Numbered from the stretch's first letter, positions 1-14,300 are shown. The stretch is DNA of 64,000 nucleotides from Chrysemys picta bellii (GCF_011386835.1 NC_088792.1:60578081-60642080); one strand, 5' to 3'. Numbers and translations are program-made. Notes: generated by a model not told the origin, from the sequence alone.

Positions 1-637
1 TATCTGCTAGTAGCTTACTAGAAAACTGGAGTTCTTCTGGTATAGTATAAGGAGACGAGAACAATATTACTGTTGTTTTGATCTTTTATTGCAAAAAAAA
101 TGTGTAGTCATAAATCAGCCTAAATATAAATATACATAAGAGTTCCCATAGGAGACAAATATTTTGGCCACTAATAATATTAGACATTTATCAAATTGGA
201 TAAACAGACTGAGGTAAAATGTTCCTAAATGTGAACATAGCATCAAAAGTGTCATTACTCCATAACTAATACCTCCCTAGTAAATTCTAGAGATTGTCGA
301 ACCCTGACTCTTCATTCCATTGGGGATATTAAAACACCCACTTTGTTTTCAGAGCCAAAGTTTTTTTCTTAGGTCAGTCTTTATAGAATAAGAATAGAAC
401 AGAGCAAGATTGTTATTAGTAATAAAAACTTTTTCTTGTCATCTTCAAAGTGCTTTCCAACCAGGATTGGAACAAAGGACTAAAAGCAGGCCCGGGAGTT
501 CAGTACACTGTTAGACCAGACCTCTCATTATTGGCTTGATCATGATGCTAAGCATCTTAATGTCCTTTTTCTAAACAAACCATTTATTTAAGTAGCTCTA
601 TATTTATTAGACTAACATATAAAGATTATATTTCCAG
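1..637 (+). other. Intron upstream of the first visible exon
   Basis: AT-rich sequence with no coding exon that I can place. It ends in the tttccag acceptor of the Walker A exon. No repeat is recognised. Confidence 0.6.
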
Positions 638-763
638 ATTCTCAAGGGCCTGAACCTGAAAGTTCAATCAGGGAAGACTATCGCTCTGGTTGGCTCCAGT
701 GGCTGTGGCAAAAGTACTGCTATTCAGCTGCTACAGAGATTCTATGATCCAGTCGAAGGAGAG
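638..763 (+). CDS. ABCB exon a: NBD1 Walker A
   Basis: This 126-bp phase-0 exon follows a tttccag acceptor and ends at a gttagt donor. It encodes 42 residues beginning [12 protein letters not shown] and containing the Walker A P-loop GSSGCGKST, which binds ATP phosphates in the first nucleotide-binding domain. The preceding exon, with the A-loop tyrosine, is not in the first 637 bases and must lie upstream. Confidence 0.93.
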
Positions 764-3700
764 GTTAGTTTGGGTGAACTGTCGATATTCCTGGCTACTA
801 GGATGAAGATTAGTTTCCTGACTAGATTAAACCTACACTTTAAAATGACATTACAAAAAATTGGATTCTTGAAAGAACAAAAGATACATAGCATCCAACG
901 AAATTCTGATACTGATTTTTCATTACTTGTATGCCATGATGATAAGAATATTGTAAAAACCTAGATAGGACTTTACTGATATTAAGGGAAGTCAAAATTC
1001 GGATTTAAATATTTGGGGATATTCTTTTTGTTTATCCTACTCCCTCCATTATTCTAGTGTGAGGTGATTGTGAATATGTATTTTTAATTTTTCCTGGTCA
1101 TTTTGTTTAAATGTTATTGTTTATTCCATGGGAGAAGCTGCTAAACAAATACTTAAGTCAATTATTATATCATTATTATTCTACCATTATAACAACTAAT
1201 TATTTTAAACATAATACATTTCCTCAAACTGTTCATTTATGCCTTTCCACTCAGGTTATCTTAGATGGACGAGATATTCGGACACTTAATATAAAGTGGC
1301 TAAGAGAACGTATTGGCCTTGTAAGCCAGGAGCCTAGTTTGTTTGCTACAACAATAGCTGAGAACATTCGCTGTGGCAGAGAGGGTATTACTGATTCTGA
1401 AATTGAGAAAGCAGCTAAAAAAGCCAATGCTTTTGATTTTATATCCAGGCTGCCTGATGTGAGTTGATGTACTTTTGAGCACCTTATAATTATGACGAAT
1501 TCTTCGGTTTCTCTCTCTCTCTCTCTCGGTTCTACTGAATTTCTGTGGCCCAAATTCTCTGCTAGTGCAAATAGATGGTGCTTCACTAGCTTTTCACTGA
1601 TGTTTTGTAATTTATTCCAATTGACAATTTGGCCCACAGTGTTCTTAATTTACAATACTAGCTGTATGTTATGTGTCAACATTTTTTAATAGGGTGGATA
1701 AGGAATTTCTATGGACAATGAGAGATTTTTCAATTTACCAGATTGTTTTTATTCTGTTTTCTTCTGCTAGGTATTATCTATCTTTTCCCACTTCCAATAT
1801 TCCCATCTTTTGTATTTGTTTTTTAAACTGGGTTGAGATTGGCAAACAAAATTGCTTTGAGGTGTCCTGAGTAGTCACTGGTTAGTGTTGTTAGCCAATC
1901 AAGGCTGGATTCCTTCAGCCAGTTCAAGTTTGTCTTTTTTTTCACTTCAGTTGCTTCTTTTTTATAATAATTGAAAAATCTAATTGTAGAGTACATTCTT
2001 TAAGCTAATAGAAAACCATCACACCACATACTAATTCCTGGCCAACTAGAAGGTGAGACAGAGCCAAAAATGTAAATCGATCATTAGGAATTTTAAACTG
2101 TCCTCTGCCTCAAGGGGAAAAAATACTGAATGTAATTGGCCAAGACAGTTCTTTTAGAAGTAATTATTCTTAAAGTGTTTTTTGGAGCATCCATCATAAA
2201 ACCTTTAAAAGGGGGAATTTCTGTTTGTGATAGTAACAATAAAATGGGGGTGCGAATGTAAAAGGATTTCAACTGACCCCTTCTGCAATCTCTATGCTCC
2301 TCTGGTTTTCTCAGAAATTTAACACCATGGTGGGGGAAAGGGGAGCCCAGCTGAGCGGAGGGCAGAAACAGCGAATTGCTATTGCCCGTGCCCTGGCAAG
2401 GAATCCCAGGATTCTGCTGCTGGATGAAGCCACGTCTGCTCTGGACACTCAGAGTGAATCTATTGTGCAAGCAGCTCTTGATAAGGTAGGAATCCTATAG
2501 CTAGAGTTATCAATCAGTATTAAGAAGCACAACAACCATATGCCAAGCTTGACATTAAAGGCTATAGCATGCCATCCGTTTTTAAGCACAGCTCTCCGCT
2601 GGTTTCAAGGAGGGCATTGAAATCAATAGGGATGCATGCTCAAATTCTGGTGTCATGATATGACCCTGTAATTTTTAATCAAAACTCCATTAAGCAATCT
2701 CGGGTTGCCACCCCTGAGACCCCTCCCCCCTTTCACCTCTTCCCCTGAGGCCCTGCCTCCATCAGTCGCTCCTCTCCCCACGCCCCACCATTGCTCGCTG
2801 GACCATCTCAAAGAGCTTGCCTGCAGGTAGGAGGTGGCCCGGGTGAGCAGAGGTTGGTGCGCGTTAATGACCCGGCACTTCTCCCCAGCCTGCAGTAACT
2901 GAGCTTTTGGTTCAGGTGCGAGAGGGTTGCCAGGTCGCCAAAAACTGGGCATCTGGAAACCATAAATGGCACCAGGACGCAGAAGCCAAAAACCAGACTG
3001 TCCGGATAAAACCCCGACAGGTGGCAACGCTAAAGCAATCACAGGCTCTGTTTCTGTTAGCATCATTCCTGATTGCCAGGATATTTGCATGTAAACAGAA
3101 GTCGTCTTCTTTAATGTTGGCCTCCACCACATCCTGTCTCACATTGTGCTTATCCAGCACTGTATCTTCTCCAGTCACTAAACAGGTGTTTTAATAATCT
3201 TCATAACACTGCTGGGACTTAGGGATCATTCTCTCCATTTTGCAAATGAGGAAACTGAGGCACGGACAGGTTAAGTGGACACACGGTGAGTCGGCGACAG
3301 AATCTGGAGCTTCGCCTGAGTGAGGCCTACAGGACTGGGCTGCAGCACTGCTTTAAGTTTCTGACGTGTATTTGTATATAACCAGTGGTGTATCATAAAA
3401 AATAAGCTGTATGAAAAAGCCAGCCTCCCATTAGTACTCAGTAATAATAAACACAGAATAGCATAAGTTCTATGCGTGGCTCAAGGACACTGTATGGCCC
3501 ACAGCATTTTTCTGCAATAAATGTTAAGTCTGTGGGCCTAAATTCTGCCTTCACTTGTACCCATCTGACCACACTGATATCAGTTAGGGTTGCCAACCCT
3601 CCAGGATTGGCTTGGAGTCTCCCAGAATCGCATCGATCTCCGTGTGACCATTGAAAGCAATCCAGGAGATTTTAATAGGATATTTTTAGAAAATGGCATT

Positions 3701-6700
3701 GTCATGTTGGGAAAAAAAATCTCCTGGAATAGCTTCAGTCAGAGTTGGCAACTCTAATATCAGCAGTAGCGCATGGTGTAATTGAGGGTAGTATTTGGTT
3801 GCTGAGCCCTTATATTCTGCATAGATAATATGATTTATACTGAATTACACACACACACACACACTACATGAAAAGAACATTAAGGTTCCAAAGTCAAGCA
3901 CTGAAAATGTAGGGAATGACAGAATTAAAGTTGCCTGGTCAACACTAATTTGGTCCCCTTGTGTGTCTGCATTAGGGGACAGTCTTCAGTTACATGATCA
4001 CATACTATTTTTTCCACAGGGCCCCTGCTTCATTCAGTGCACAGGATGGTGCTATTCAACATTCAGTGCTAGTCAATATTTCTTTTTATCCTCCGCATTC
4101 AATGTATGCCCCCATGCCATTCAAACCCTGCTCTGAAAGCAAAATTATTAACTTCCTCATGGGCTTTAGTGTCTGAGTGCTTCATGAACACTAATTAATT
4201 TATCTTCACAACACCCCCGACAGGTAAGGTGGTAGTATTACTCCCATATTACAGAAGGGGAACTGAGACACGGAGATGTTAACGTTGAAAATGCATACTA
4301 CTTTTGGGTGCATGATCCGTGATGCCCAGGACTTAGTATTTCAGAGAATTTTGCATTATACTGTGCTATGTACGTTAAAAGCACATCTCTCATTGACTTC
4401 AGTTGCAGCCGTGAATGCTCAGCACAGAGACAGGGTTAGAATCCAATTCTCTAGGACAGTATCAGGGCTGGCTCCAGGCACCAGCTTGGCAAGCAGGTGC
4501 TTGGGGAGGCCACTCCGGAAAGGGGCGGCAGGTCCACCAATTCGGCGGGAATTCGGTGGACGGTCCCTCAGTCCCACTCGGAGTGAAGGACCTCCTGCCG
4601 AAGTGCCGCTGCAGATCGCAGTTGCAGCTTTTTTTTTTTTTTTTTTTTTGGCTGCTTGGGGCAGCCAAAACCCTGGAGCCAGCCCTGGGCAGTATTCAGC
4701 TGCTACAGCAATAATGAGACCATCCTTTCTTTTCCTGCAATCCCCTGGCTCATTCACTACAAACCTTACAACTTCTGCAGCAAATAAGGCGGGTTTCCTG
4801 CAGACAAGATCATCCTTTACTGCATAACTTTGATTCCTTCCATAATCACTGTTCATTCTGCTCTCCCTACTCTTGTTTCCTGTGCCTGGGGCCACAACTC
4901 CCCCTGACTATGGCAAGGAGAAATTGCAGGCAAAGTCCTGCTCAGCCCCCACAATCCTGGGCTGGAACATGTTTACTCACTCTGTGGGGATGGTGCATGT
5001 GCACTCCTGTCATACAATGCAGCGAGCTCAGGCTGTTTCTTTGGGGAATTTAACTGCTGAACTCTAATAAGTCTCTACTGAGCACATGCAAATTGAAATT
5101 TTCAGAGCCTCATAACTTGGCCACATTTCGGCAGATTTTCATGGGAATGGTAAAAGGCACGTCCCTGGTAACAGTGAGACATGCCCATCTCCTCCAAATT
5201 TCAAGTCCCTGCTCTCAAGCATTTAGTCGATAAAGCTTCTCAATTAAACAGTTATAAGAATTTTTTAATATAGGCAAAACAACATTATTTTTCTCTAACC
5301 TCATTCTGAGAAATCATTGAACCATTTTTGCTGAAATTTAATAAAAACAAATCAAAATAAACAAACAAACCAGTCTGAGGCAGATACCAGCATGGAAAGT
5401 TTCAGCCCAAAGAATTAAATCTTGGCAAAGTTATAAGCATCTGACAACAGGTCTTACAAATGGAAGCGTCAGGCAACCTTAGCTATAGGCATTGGTACCT
5501 GCTCAGCCTATACAATTAATCCATGTTTCCCTGTCATTTTTATAAACGTGGATTTTGTAATCAGAAGTGTCCTTTGGTTGTTAAATCAGACAGCATGCAT
5601 GGAAATAATGATCAGCTATAAAGGGGCAGCAGGGCTTTTACACTTGTATTTTCCACACTATTGCTGTTCCGTTAGATAGGGATTTTCTGGGGGTTTTTCA
5701 CCACATTTTAAAGAAAATCTCTCATTTTTTTTCCCCCTGTAAGGTTAGGGCTGGATGTACCACCATTGTGATAGCTCACCGGCTCTCCACAATCCAGACA
5801 GCTGACATTATTGCTGGATTTCACAACGGTGTTGTTGTTGAACAGGGAACACACAATGAACTCATGACACAGAAGGGTGTCTACTATTCTCTTGTGATGC
5901 AGCAGGTAATGAGATGTGATAGAGCACTCCTGACTAAATGCTTCAGATTTATTGGCCATTTCTCTACTCCAGAAAATTATCTGTATAACTCACTCACAGG
6001 TGCTGATTTTTGTATTTGCTGGTGGGTGCTCCTCCGTCCCCCTCCCCCTCGACCTGTGGGCAGGGCCTCGGGGGTGGCAGGGAGGCTGAGTGGGGTGGGA
6101 CCTCTGGGCAGAGCACAGGCGAGTCTCAGGGGAAAGAGGCTGAGCAAGAGCAGGTTCTCTGGGTCGAATGCGGGTGGGGCCTTGGGGAGGAAGAGGCCAG
6201 TCGTGGGAGGGACATTGGGGTGGGGCCACAGTCCAGGTGCTGGGGCCCACAAAAGATTATCCAGCCCTGCGAGTGCTGAACACCCCTTATTTTTTTTGGT
6301 GTCTGCTTGAGCCACAGAGCACCCACAGTGTCAGCGCCCATTATCTCACTGATACTGTTGCTGACACATGCAGGTTCTGCACTCAAACGGCTGGGCCATT
6401 TTCGCTTTGCAGTTTCTGCATGTTTTCTAGTTGAGTGAAAGTTGATCAGTCAATCTTGTTTATGAGTTGGAAGTGGTTGTTTTTCATCGGTAGCAGTGCT
6501 TCACATTTACCCAATGTAATGAGTCAAAAACATAACTGAGCAAAAGAGGTGGATGACATAATCACAGAACTATATAGATAGTGGGTGGGGGGGATATACA
6601 GAGCCAAGTTCTCTGCTGGAGTAAGTTGCAATTGCACCAACTTATATGGGCAGAGAACTTGGCCTATACAAATTACAATGTGAAAGTGACCATGTAACCA

Positions 6701-8282
6701 AAGTGGTGTTGTTTTTGTTTGTTTCCATACCAAGTATACTGTTCCTTCCCCTTGCTGCAAACTGTCTTGTGACTGTGTATCACTGTTCTTTGCTTGTCAC
6801 TAGGGTCATGGTGGAAACACTCAAAATGGGATGTCAGAAAGTGATGAAGAGACAGAAGATGAAGACTATGAGGAAGAGGATCTAGATGATTTCAGGATGG
6901 AGAATCTGACTGATCTTGGTGGTTTTGAAGAACCAGGAATCATTGAGATGGGAAGCATTCCCAAGAGATCCAGAAGACATAAAAGCAGAAAGACCTCTTC
7001 TAAGAAAAAGTCATCTGAAAAGAAGAAAAAGAAGGAGAAAGAGGTTAGTGTTAAAATTCAGTTTAATCCTAAAGTTTAGTGATAGCTAAAGAATAGGAAC
7101 AAATGTCATTCTATTTTCTTTTTTAAAAAGGTCTTAAGCCATGTCACCTTTGCTATGATCCTGCCATATGCAGCATTGACCTGGGTGAATACTGGAATTG
7201 GGAATCTTCAGGGAAAACAAAGATGTAAACAAATCAGTCTCACCTCTTGAGACAGACCCTAGCTCCTGTCCCGCAGGGCTAGCTGGGCTTGGCTGCCTCC
7301 GCCGGGTGTTGCAACCTCAGAGGTTGCAGCGCTGCTCAAGTTTGGCCCGGCCCCCCCTGATGAGGGGGTCAACCGGGCCAAATTTGTAAGAATGGTGTTG
7401 CGACCATGTGCATGAGGTCACAAAGCCCGGAGTGGGGAGTTGAGCCCAGCCCACCCAGTGATCCTTAAACACATTCAGATAACCCAATTTTGGGTCGCAA
7501 CCCATCAGTGAAGAAACCCTGTTTTAGGAGCTCTTTTTTATTATAGTACAGTCTACTGGTAGAACACGATGCAAACAATAAGCAGCAACTGGATGCATTC
7601 TTACAATGTACCACCCAGAAGTGCAGAACACACTTTTTATCTATTCATAACCGTTGCATTTGGGCCTTGTCAAAGGAAATAGATGGCAAGATACATGACT
7701 TCAGAATTCAAACTGTTTGCAGTAAAGTGAAGAAATCAGATGGGAAGACATGAAATTATTTATGTCACAAAGTTCAGCATGCTTGTATGGTTGAAGTGTG
7801 GGCAGGCTTTCCAGTCTCTGAAACACAGGCAAAGATAACCAGACGAGGTCATCGCAACTGGCTCAAAACCTCATCTAATAATTTGTACCAGTTCCTATGT
7901 TTTCATTTCATTTTCCACAACTTCCTCAACAAATGTATGGACATTTTGAATAGTTCAGTGAAGCAGAATTGTGCTGCCATGTATTTTTCAAGGGAGATGA
8001 AGCCTAAATCACTGTTTGATGTGCCTTTTCCATGCATTTGGTAATGATTCATAGTCTGTATTCTGTAAAAGACAAAACAGACTAACATACTAATTGCCAA
8101 TTGTATTACTGCTAAATGCTAGACTGATTTTTTTGTGCTCAGAACAGTGGAACTTTTAGGTCGTGTGACAAAATTTGTCCTCTGTACTGCCGGGACACGG
8201 GTAGCCTGCTGCTGGGCCTCCGTAGCTTGTATCAGTGCCCGCACTACATCATCCATTGTGGTGAAAAAAATAAACCCTCTCC

Positions 8283-8316
<34 letters not shown>

Positions 8317-11300
8317 CCTCCTTCTTCCGCTGCGCTGTGCACCCCAAGATCCCACTTCTCACACCAGTGTGACAAAGTTCCTCCTCTATCTTGGTGAGTC
8401 CTGTGCTTATTGGCGGAGTTTCATGCCTCAGAGATTCACCATGTGGGTTGGGGAACAGCCCAGAGACCTTCCGCTCTGGAAGAACCCACAGTCCAGGTCA
8501 ATTGGGAGGTTTGCGGAGAACCCGGGCCCGCCCTCTACTCCGGGTTCCAGCCCAGGGCCCTGTGGACTGCAGCTGTCTATAGTGCCTCCTGTAACAGCTG
8601 CATGACAGCTACAACTCCCTGGGCTACTTCCCCATGGCCTCCTCCAAACACCTTCCTTATTCTCACCACAGGACCTTCCTCCTGGTGTCTGATAACACTT
8701 GTGCTCCTAAGTCCTCCAGCAGCACACCCTCTCACTCTCAGCTCCTTGCACCTCTTGCTCCCAGCTCCTCACTCTCACACCACAAACTGAAGTGAGCTCC
8801 TTTTAAAACCCAGGTGCCCTGATTAGCCTGCCTTAATTGATTCTAGCAGCTTCTTCTTAATTGGCTCCACGTGTCCTGATTATCCTGCCTGCCTTAACTG
8901 GTTCTAGCAGGTTCCTGATTACTCTAGTGCAGCCCCTGCTCTGGTCACTCAGGGATCAGAAAACTACTCATCCAGTGACCAGTATATTTGCCCTCTACCA
9001 GACTCCTGTACCCCACTGGTCTGGGTCTGTCACAGTCGTTATAATGATTCATGTGCTAAAGTTGCAATCCACGGTCACTGACCCTATTTGACATTTCACT
9101 GAACTATATAGACCCCATCCCACCCACCCCCCAGTTAGCCTTTTGTTAAATTTATGCCTGCAGATTTTTTTGTCTTGCAATTGCAGTTTTAAGACCTTAA
9201 ATTACAGAGTGGCAAATCTTCAATATGTTTGCTCATTCAGAGTACACATTGGAGGCTGGGGCGAATTATCTGTGAACAGTTGCTAGGACAGTTTATTGAT
9301 TTACCCCCTAGCTGAGGAAATTGTCATGTTCCATAACTTTCAGGGAACAGTTTAATTTTCTCTCTTATGTAGGAGGAAAATCTCCCGGCTGTGCCTTATT
9401 CCAGAATTCTGGCTCTGAACAAACCTGAGTGGCTGCATATATTCTTTGGTGTGATTGCTGCTGCCTTCTCTGGTGGCATCCACCCTGCATTTTCTGTTAT
9501 ATATGGAAAAATCATTGGGGTAAGTTCAGAACTGTATGGTAAACTAACGAACCAGGCACAAATGCAGAACTTTAAATCCTGCTCGACCCTCCAGCTATTC
9601 CTCTCTATTGATGCCTTAGAGCCTCCTTCTACTCCCACTGTCACTGAACTCTACAAGTCTTTCCATTGACTTTAGTAGGAACTTGATCAAGCCCTTGATC
9701 TCATCTCCCCACTTGAGACTTCTTGCCTATTTTCCAGCCCTGTATTTGGAATGACTTCACCTTTCTAGTGAAGCAAATCTCCTTTCTTTATCAAACTCAC
9801 AGTTTTCATTTACCACTCTCCACTGTTGTGCAGACTCCCTGCCTTGTACCTGACCCTGCTCTTTGCATTGTACCCATTCTCTTCAGACAGTAAGCTCATT
9901 CAAGGTATCTTGCATTCCAACATGGTTGTAAGTACCAGGGACATCCATGGGATGGTCTGAATAATTAACCCCTTAATTCCTGAATCATTTCAGGAAAGAA
10001 ATGGAGTCTTCCTTTGGATTCCAGTATATGATCCTAGGAGTTGGAGCAGCAGCCAGGGAGAATGGTTGGAGCAAGATGTTTAGGGAATCTTTTATCTTCA
10101 GGCAAGAGAAGAGGGGTAGTCAGCTGGAGGGGAGGTCGATGGTCTGCCGGAGTGACAGCATTCAGTGAAAGGCAGATAAAAGCTGGGGAAGTGGCAGCCT
10201 GGAGGCAGGGTTTAATAGGACTGCAGCTCCCAGGCAAATGAGGAGAGGGTCTGGTGGAGGGCTGGAGAAGGAGCAGCTGATGAGAGGCAGGTCAGCCGGG
10301 AGAGGTGGAGTGACCTCCAGCCAGCAGCAGAAAGATGAGAGGTGGCAGAGTTCAGTGCTGGGGAAGAGCTGAGAGAAGGTGAAGTTCAATAGTTTCTACA
10401 GTGTTTCCGGAGCTATTGTAACTGATCACTTTGTGCTTTTCTTACATAGGCTTTTCAAGAAACAGATGCTGAAAAAAGGAGCAAAAACACCACATTGATT
10501 TCTTTAATGTTTCTTGTACTGGCAGTGATCAGCTTAGTAACACACATAATCCAGGTAAATTTCACTACATTGAAAAGTCAAAGCTGAATATCTGGTCACA
10601 TACATTGTGGTCAAGATTTTCAGATCTCGTTGAGAGGTATGTTGGGGACATAATGCAACTTTGTATTCACTGTGTTTCTGAGAAACTATTCCAGAGCCAA
10701 GCCACTGAATGACTCAAGTGGCTGGTATGGAATACAGAGCCTTACCCTTCCCGATTGCCAGTTACAAAGCAGCCCAGGGCAGCAATGTCTGAAAGGTGCT
10801 GCTGACCGTTCTGTGTCCTAGGGGGAATGCGTTTGGGCACAGCCCAGTTCCACTACATTGGTGTGTATGTTACAAAAAACACCGGCACAGTCGGCACTGT
10901 TAGATAGCAGAGTGAGTAGTGTTGTGGAAAAACAACCACACGTTGTGTTTGGATCAGAACACAGCCTGAGGCTTCCTTTATTAATTACAAGCATGCAGGG
11001 GGTGACTGGTATTGGAACTGTCCCCCCGATTTGAGAAACACACAAGCTTTTAAAGCTTAAAACCACAAACAAATTACACATACTTTTCATGTTAATTACC
11101 TTATTTGGGCTACATTGCAAAATTTATACAGGTCAAAAATCAAAAAGAACAATCATCTCCCTTATATGGCCTTTTGTGTTATTGTTATTCCCAATCTAGT
11201 TCTTCTGCGGTGTGACTTTTCTAATGCTTTCATTGCGGTTATATATTTCATAAACTTGGCTATTGCAAATTGATTGTGTTTGGGGACTTTCCATTTCGCC

Positions 11301-14300
11301 TTCTCATGCCCCCTATACACAAAAAGCCATTGTTCTGTTTTGGGGACTTTCCATTCCTCTTTGCCTCCTTATGACCCTTACACACAGAAACAAGCTCGGC
11401 TAATACTTAAGGCCAACTAGCTTGACCAAAGTTTTAAAGGCCCTCTTTCGATTTTCCTCTACAGTAGTGAGGCTAAGGAATGAGTAAGCAGGGAAGGTGA
11501 TTCCACTGCTGACCTCTGCAACTTGCTGCAGAAGCATGTGGGTGGGGCAGTACGATGAAACTTCAGTTTCCAGGAATGTGTGTGGTACCTTTCACCAGCT
11601 TGAAATTAACATGTCAAACCATATCCCAAAACACTGTGTAGGTTCTGTAAACTGTGTGGCTGAATGGTTAAAATATCATCACATTTACAGCAGGTTGTTC
11701 TAAATATGACTGTACAGCCCAGCACATTCAATTCAACTGTTTTATTTCCCATTCTCCTTTTTCAGGGATTCACGTTTGCAAAGTCTGGGGAAGTTCTGAC
11801 CAAGAGATTGCGATCTTTGTCATTCAAGGCATTGCTTCAGCAGGTATGGGTCACGTTTCTGGGTCAGAGCAATAGACAGCAAATATTCAGCACTCCTGCC
11901 ATGTGAGCCAGATGGCTTTTGTGGGCTGATGTTTGTATAACACCATGAAAGTTTCTGGTTCCATGCGGTCTGTGTAGAGCCTCCCTCCAATACAGCTTCG
12001 AGAGAACCCATCCTTTTAGTGAAACTTTAACAATGCACAAGCGGCAAGTCTCTGAGCACATGCGCAGGGTCGGCTCCAGGCACCAGCCGACGAAGCACGT
12101 GCTTGGGGCGGCACCTTGTAAGGGGCGGCCAATCTTCAGGTGGCGGGGTGGTGCTCAGGGTTGTTGGATTTTTTTTTTGGTTCAACAGGGCGGCGCTCGT
12201 TTTTTTTGTTTGTTTGTTTGTTTCAGCGGGGCACGGTGGCCCTCGGGAGGCTTGTTTCAGTGGTGCGGCGCTGGGAGGGGGGTTGTTTCGGCGGGCAGGG
12301 TGGCGCTCGGGGGGGGGGTTGTTTCGGCGGGGCAGGGTGGCGCTCGGGGGGCGGGGTGTTTCGGCGGGGCAGGGCGGTGCTGGGGGGGGTGGGGTGTTTC
12401 GGCGGGGCAGGGCGGCGCTGGGAGAGGGGTTGTTTCGGCGGGGCAGGGCGGCGCTCGGGGGGCGGGGTGTTTCGGCGGAGCGTCACTGCTTTTTTTTTTT
12501 TTTGCTTGGGGCGGCAAAAAGTTAGAGCTGGCCCTGCACATACACGAAACAAAATAAAGCCAAAGCATGTACAAATTAACTCAGTGCTACTCGGAGAACT
12601 GTCTAATTTTGAAGCCATCTCTTTCAGTATCGACCATACTGAAGAGTGTATAAAGCATGCACGTATCTGAGTGCATTGGTATATTTGTAAAGATTAACAA
12701 AACAGAAGTTAAATCTCTATCTCACCCTGGTGGTCATGATATAAATGTTTAGATAAATAGGTTTAGGTCTGTTTGCATCAAACTCCATAGCAAACGGACC
12801 ATATCATAACAGGTATAGGGTCTCAAAGCATTATCTTTGCTCGCTAGAGTGGTTTCTCTTGTCAAGATGACCAGCTGGATCGGGAATGTTTTACAATAAT
12901 ACTGTTGCAACATGACTCTCCTTCTATACTCCCTGCTGATGGATCCCTGGGAAAGGACACACCTCTATTTGTTCCTTGCAGAGGATTCTCTGTGGGTAAA
13001 CGATTAGGCACCCTGCACACCCATTGGAAGCACTTGGTATCGCAGGGTTGTGCATATGCACAGGAGCATTAGGAGAGGGAAATTACACAAAAACCCAAAC
13101 CTCTCCTTCTTTTCCACTACCTTTAAGGATAATAAAGCTGATTCTCCTCCCATGTGCACCCATATTGATCAGGAATAGCTCTACAGAAGTCAGTGTAATA
13201 TAAAAGGTGTACGAAAGGAGCACTGTGCCTATCAGATGTTCGTATGGGCATGGAAGACACTCTCATTATGGTGCAAAAAGAACAAGGAGTACATGTGCCA
13301 CAAGTACTCCTCGTTCTTTTTCCTGATACAGACTCACACGGCTACCACTTTGAAACCTGTCATTATGGTGCATGACACGTACTTGACTCTAAATTCTATA
13401 ATCTTTGCAGTTGTTAGCACCTGGATTGTTAACAGTTTAATGTTCTGAGGGTAAGAAAAGTTTATTTAAGATCGTTTTCAGTATATCTGAGAAATGTTAT
13501 TCATCACAAAAGAAGAGTGAGTAGCTTAGTGCTTATGTTGGCTCGCTCTCTTCCCCAAACATACATGCTAGTCAAGCTTTAAATGTTCATACATTGTACT
13601 AATGACCCTGACAAGTCTGAGTTACGATAAGAACATTTCATTTGCAAAAGCAAAAATAACTGAATCATCTATTCCCTTGCAGGAGATTGGGTGGTACGAC
13701 GATCCTAAAAATGCCATAGGGGTTTTGTTAACCAGACTAGCTACAGATGCTTCACAAGTCAAAGGGGTATGTTTGTTTTTGTTTGTATGTTTTGCTTACA
13801 AATAAGAATTGCAGTGTTGGCAAGGGACGATGAAGTTATTTTGGAAAACGAGTTGGTAAATCTACTCTAGTGACCGGCTGACACATTTAAATAGCACACT
13901 ATCAATGTCTTGGAAACAGTTTCACTAGTCCCAATTATGACGATTAACAAAGCTTCGGCAGATGTTCGTACACCTTCCATTTCCTTGATGTAAGCGGCTA
14001 AGTAAACAACTTGGTAACTTTAAAAATAAGTCACCTCCAAGGGACAGTGTAAGCACTTCTGCACCACTTAAACTGCATGATGGAGCAAAGTCTTCAGTGT
14101 ATCAAGTTGCCACTTCAGTTGCTTGGAGGGGCTGTAGTGTGGGAGAATTGCATTGCAGCCAATGCCCTGGCCTCATGTTGACGTGGCTAGATTTCTTCTT
14201 CCCAGCTCTGTCCACTGCATTTCACACAGGAAGCCTGTTTATGTGGGCTTTATGGGGTGATGTGAGTTGTCATTAATACAGAGTATCAGTGATGGCAGAA

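Noticed and set aside
1251..1637. 128-residue minus-strand frame
   Set aside because: Shadow of the plus-strand Q-loop exon plus intron sequence.
2653..3178. 159- and 88-residue minus-strand frames
   Set aside because: They lie mainly in or across the hAT-like element at 2,700-3,032, within a transporter intron.
3847..3864. CRISPR-like or regular spaced repeat array anywhere in the window
   Set aside because: Only simple microsatellites and transposon repeats occur; no direct repeats with unique spacers, and the window is eukaryotic.
12033..12670. Several overlapping 105-176 residue frames on both strands
   Set aside because: They translate a GC-rich minisatellite inside a transposable element in several frames, so they are compositional.
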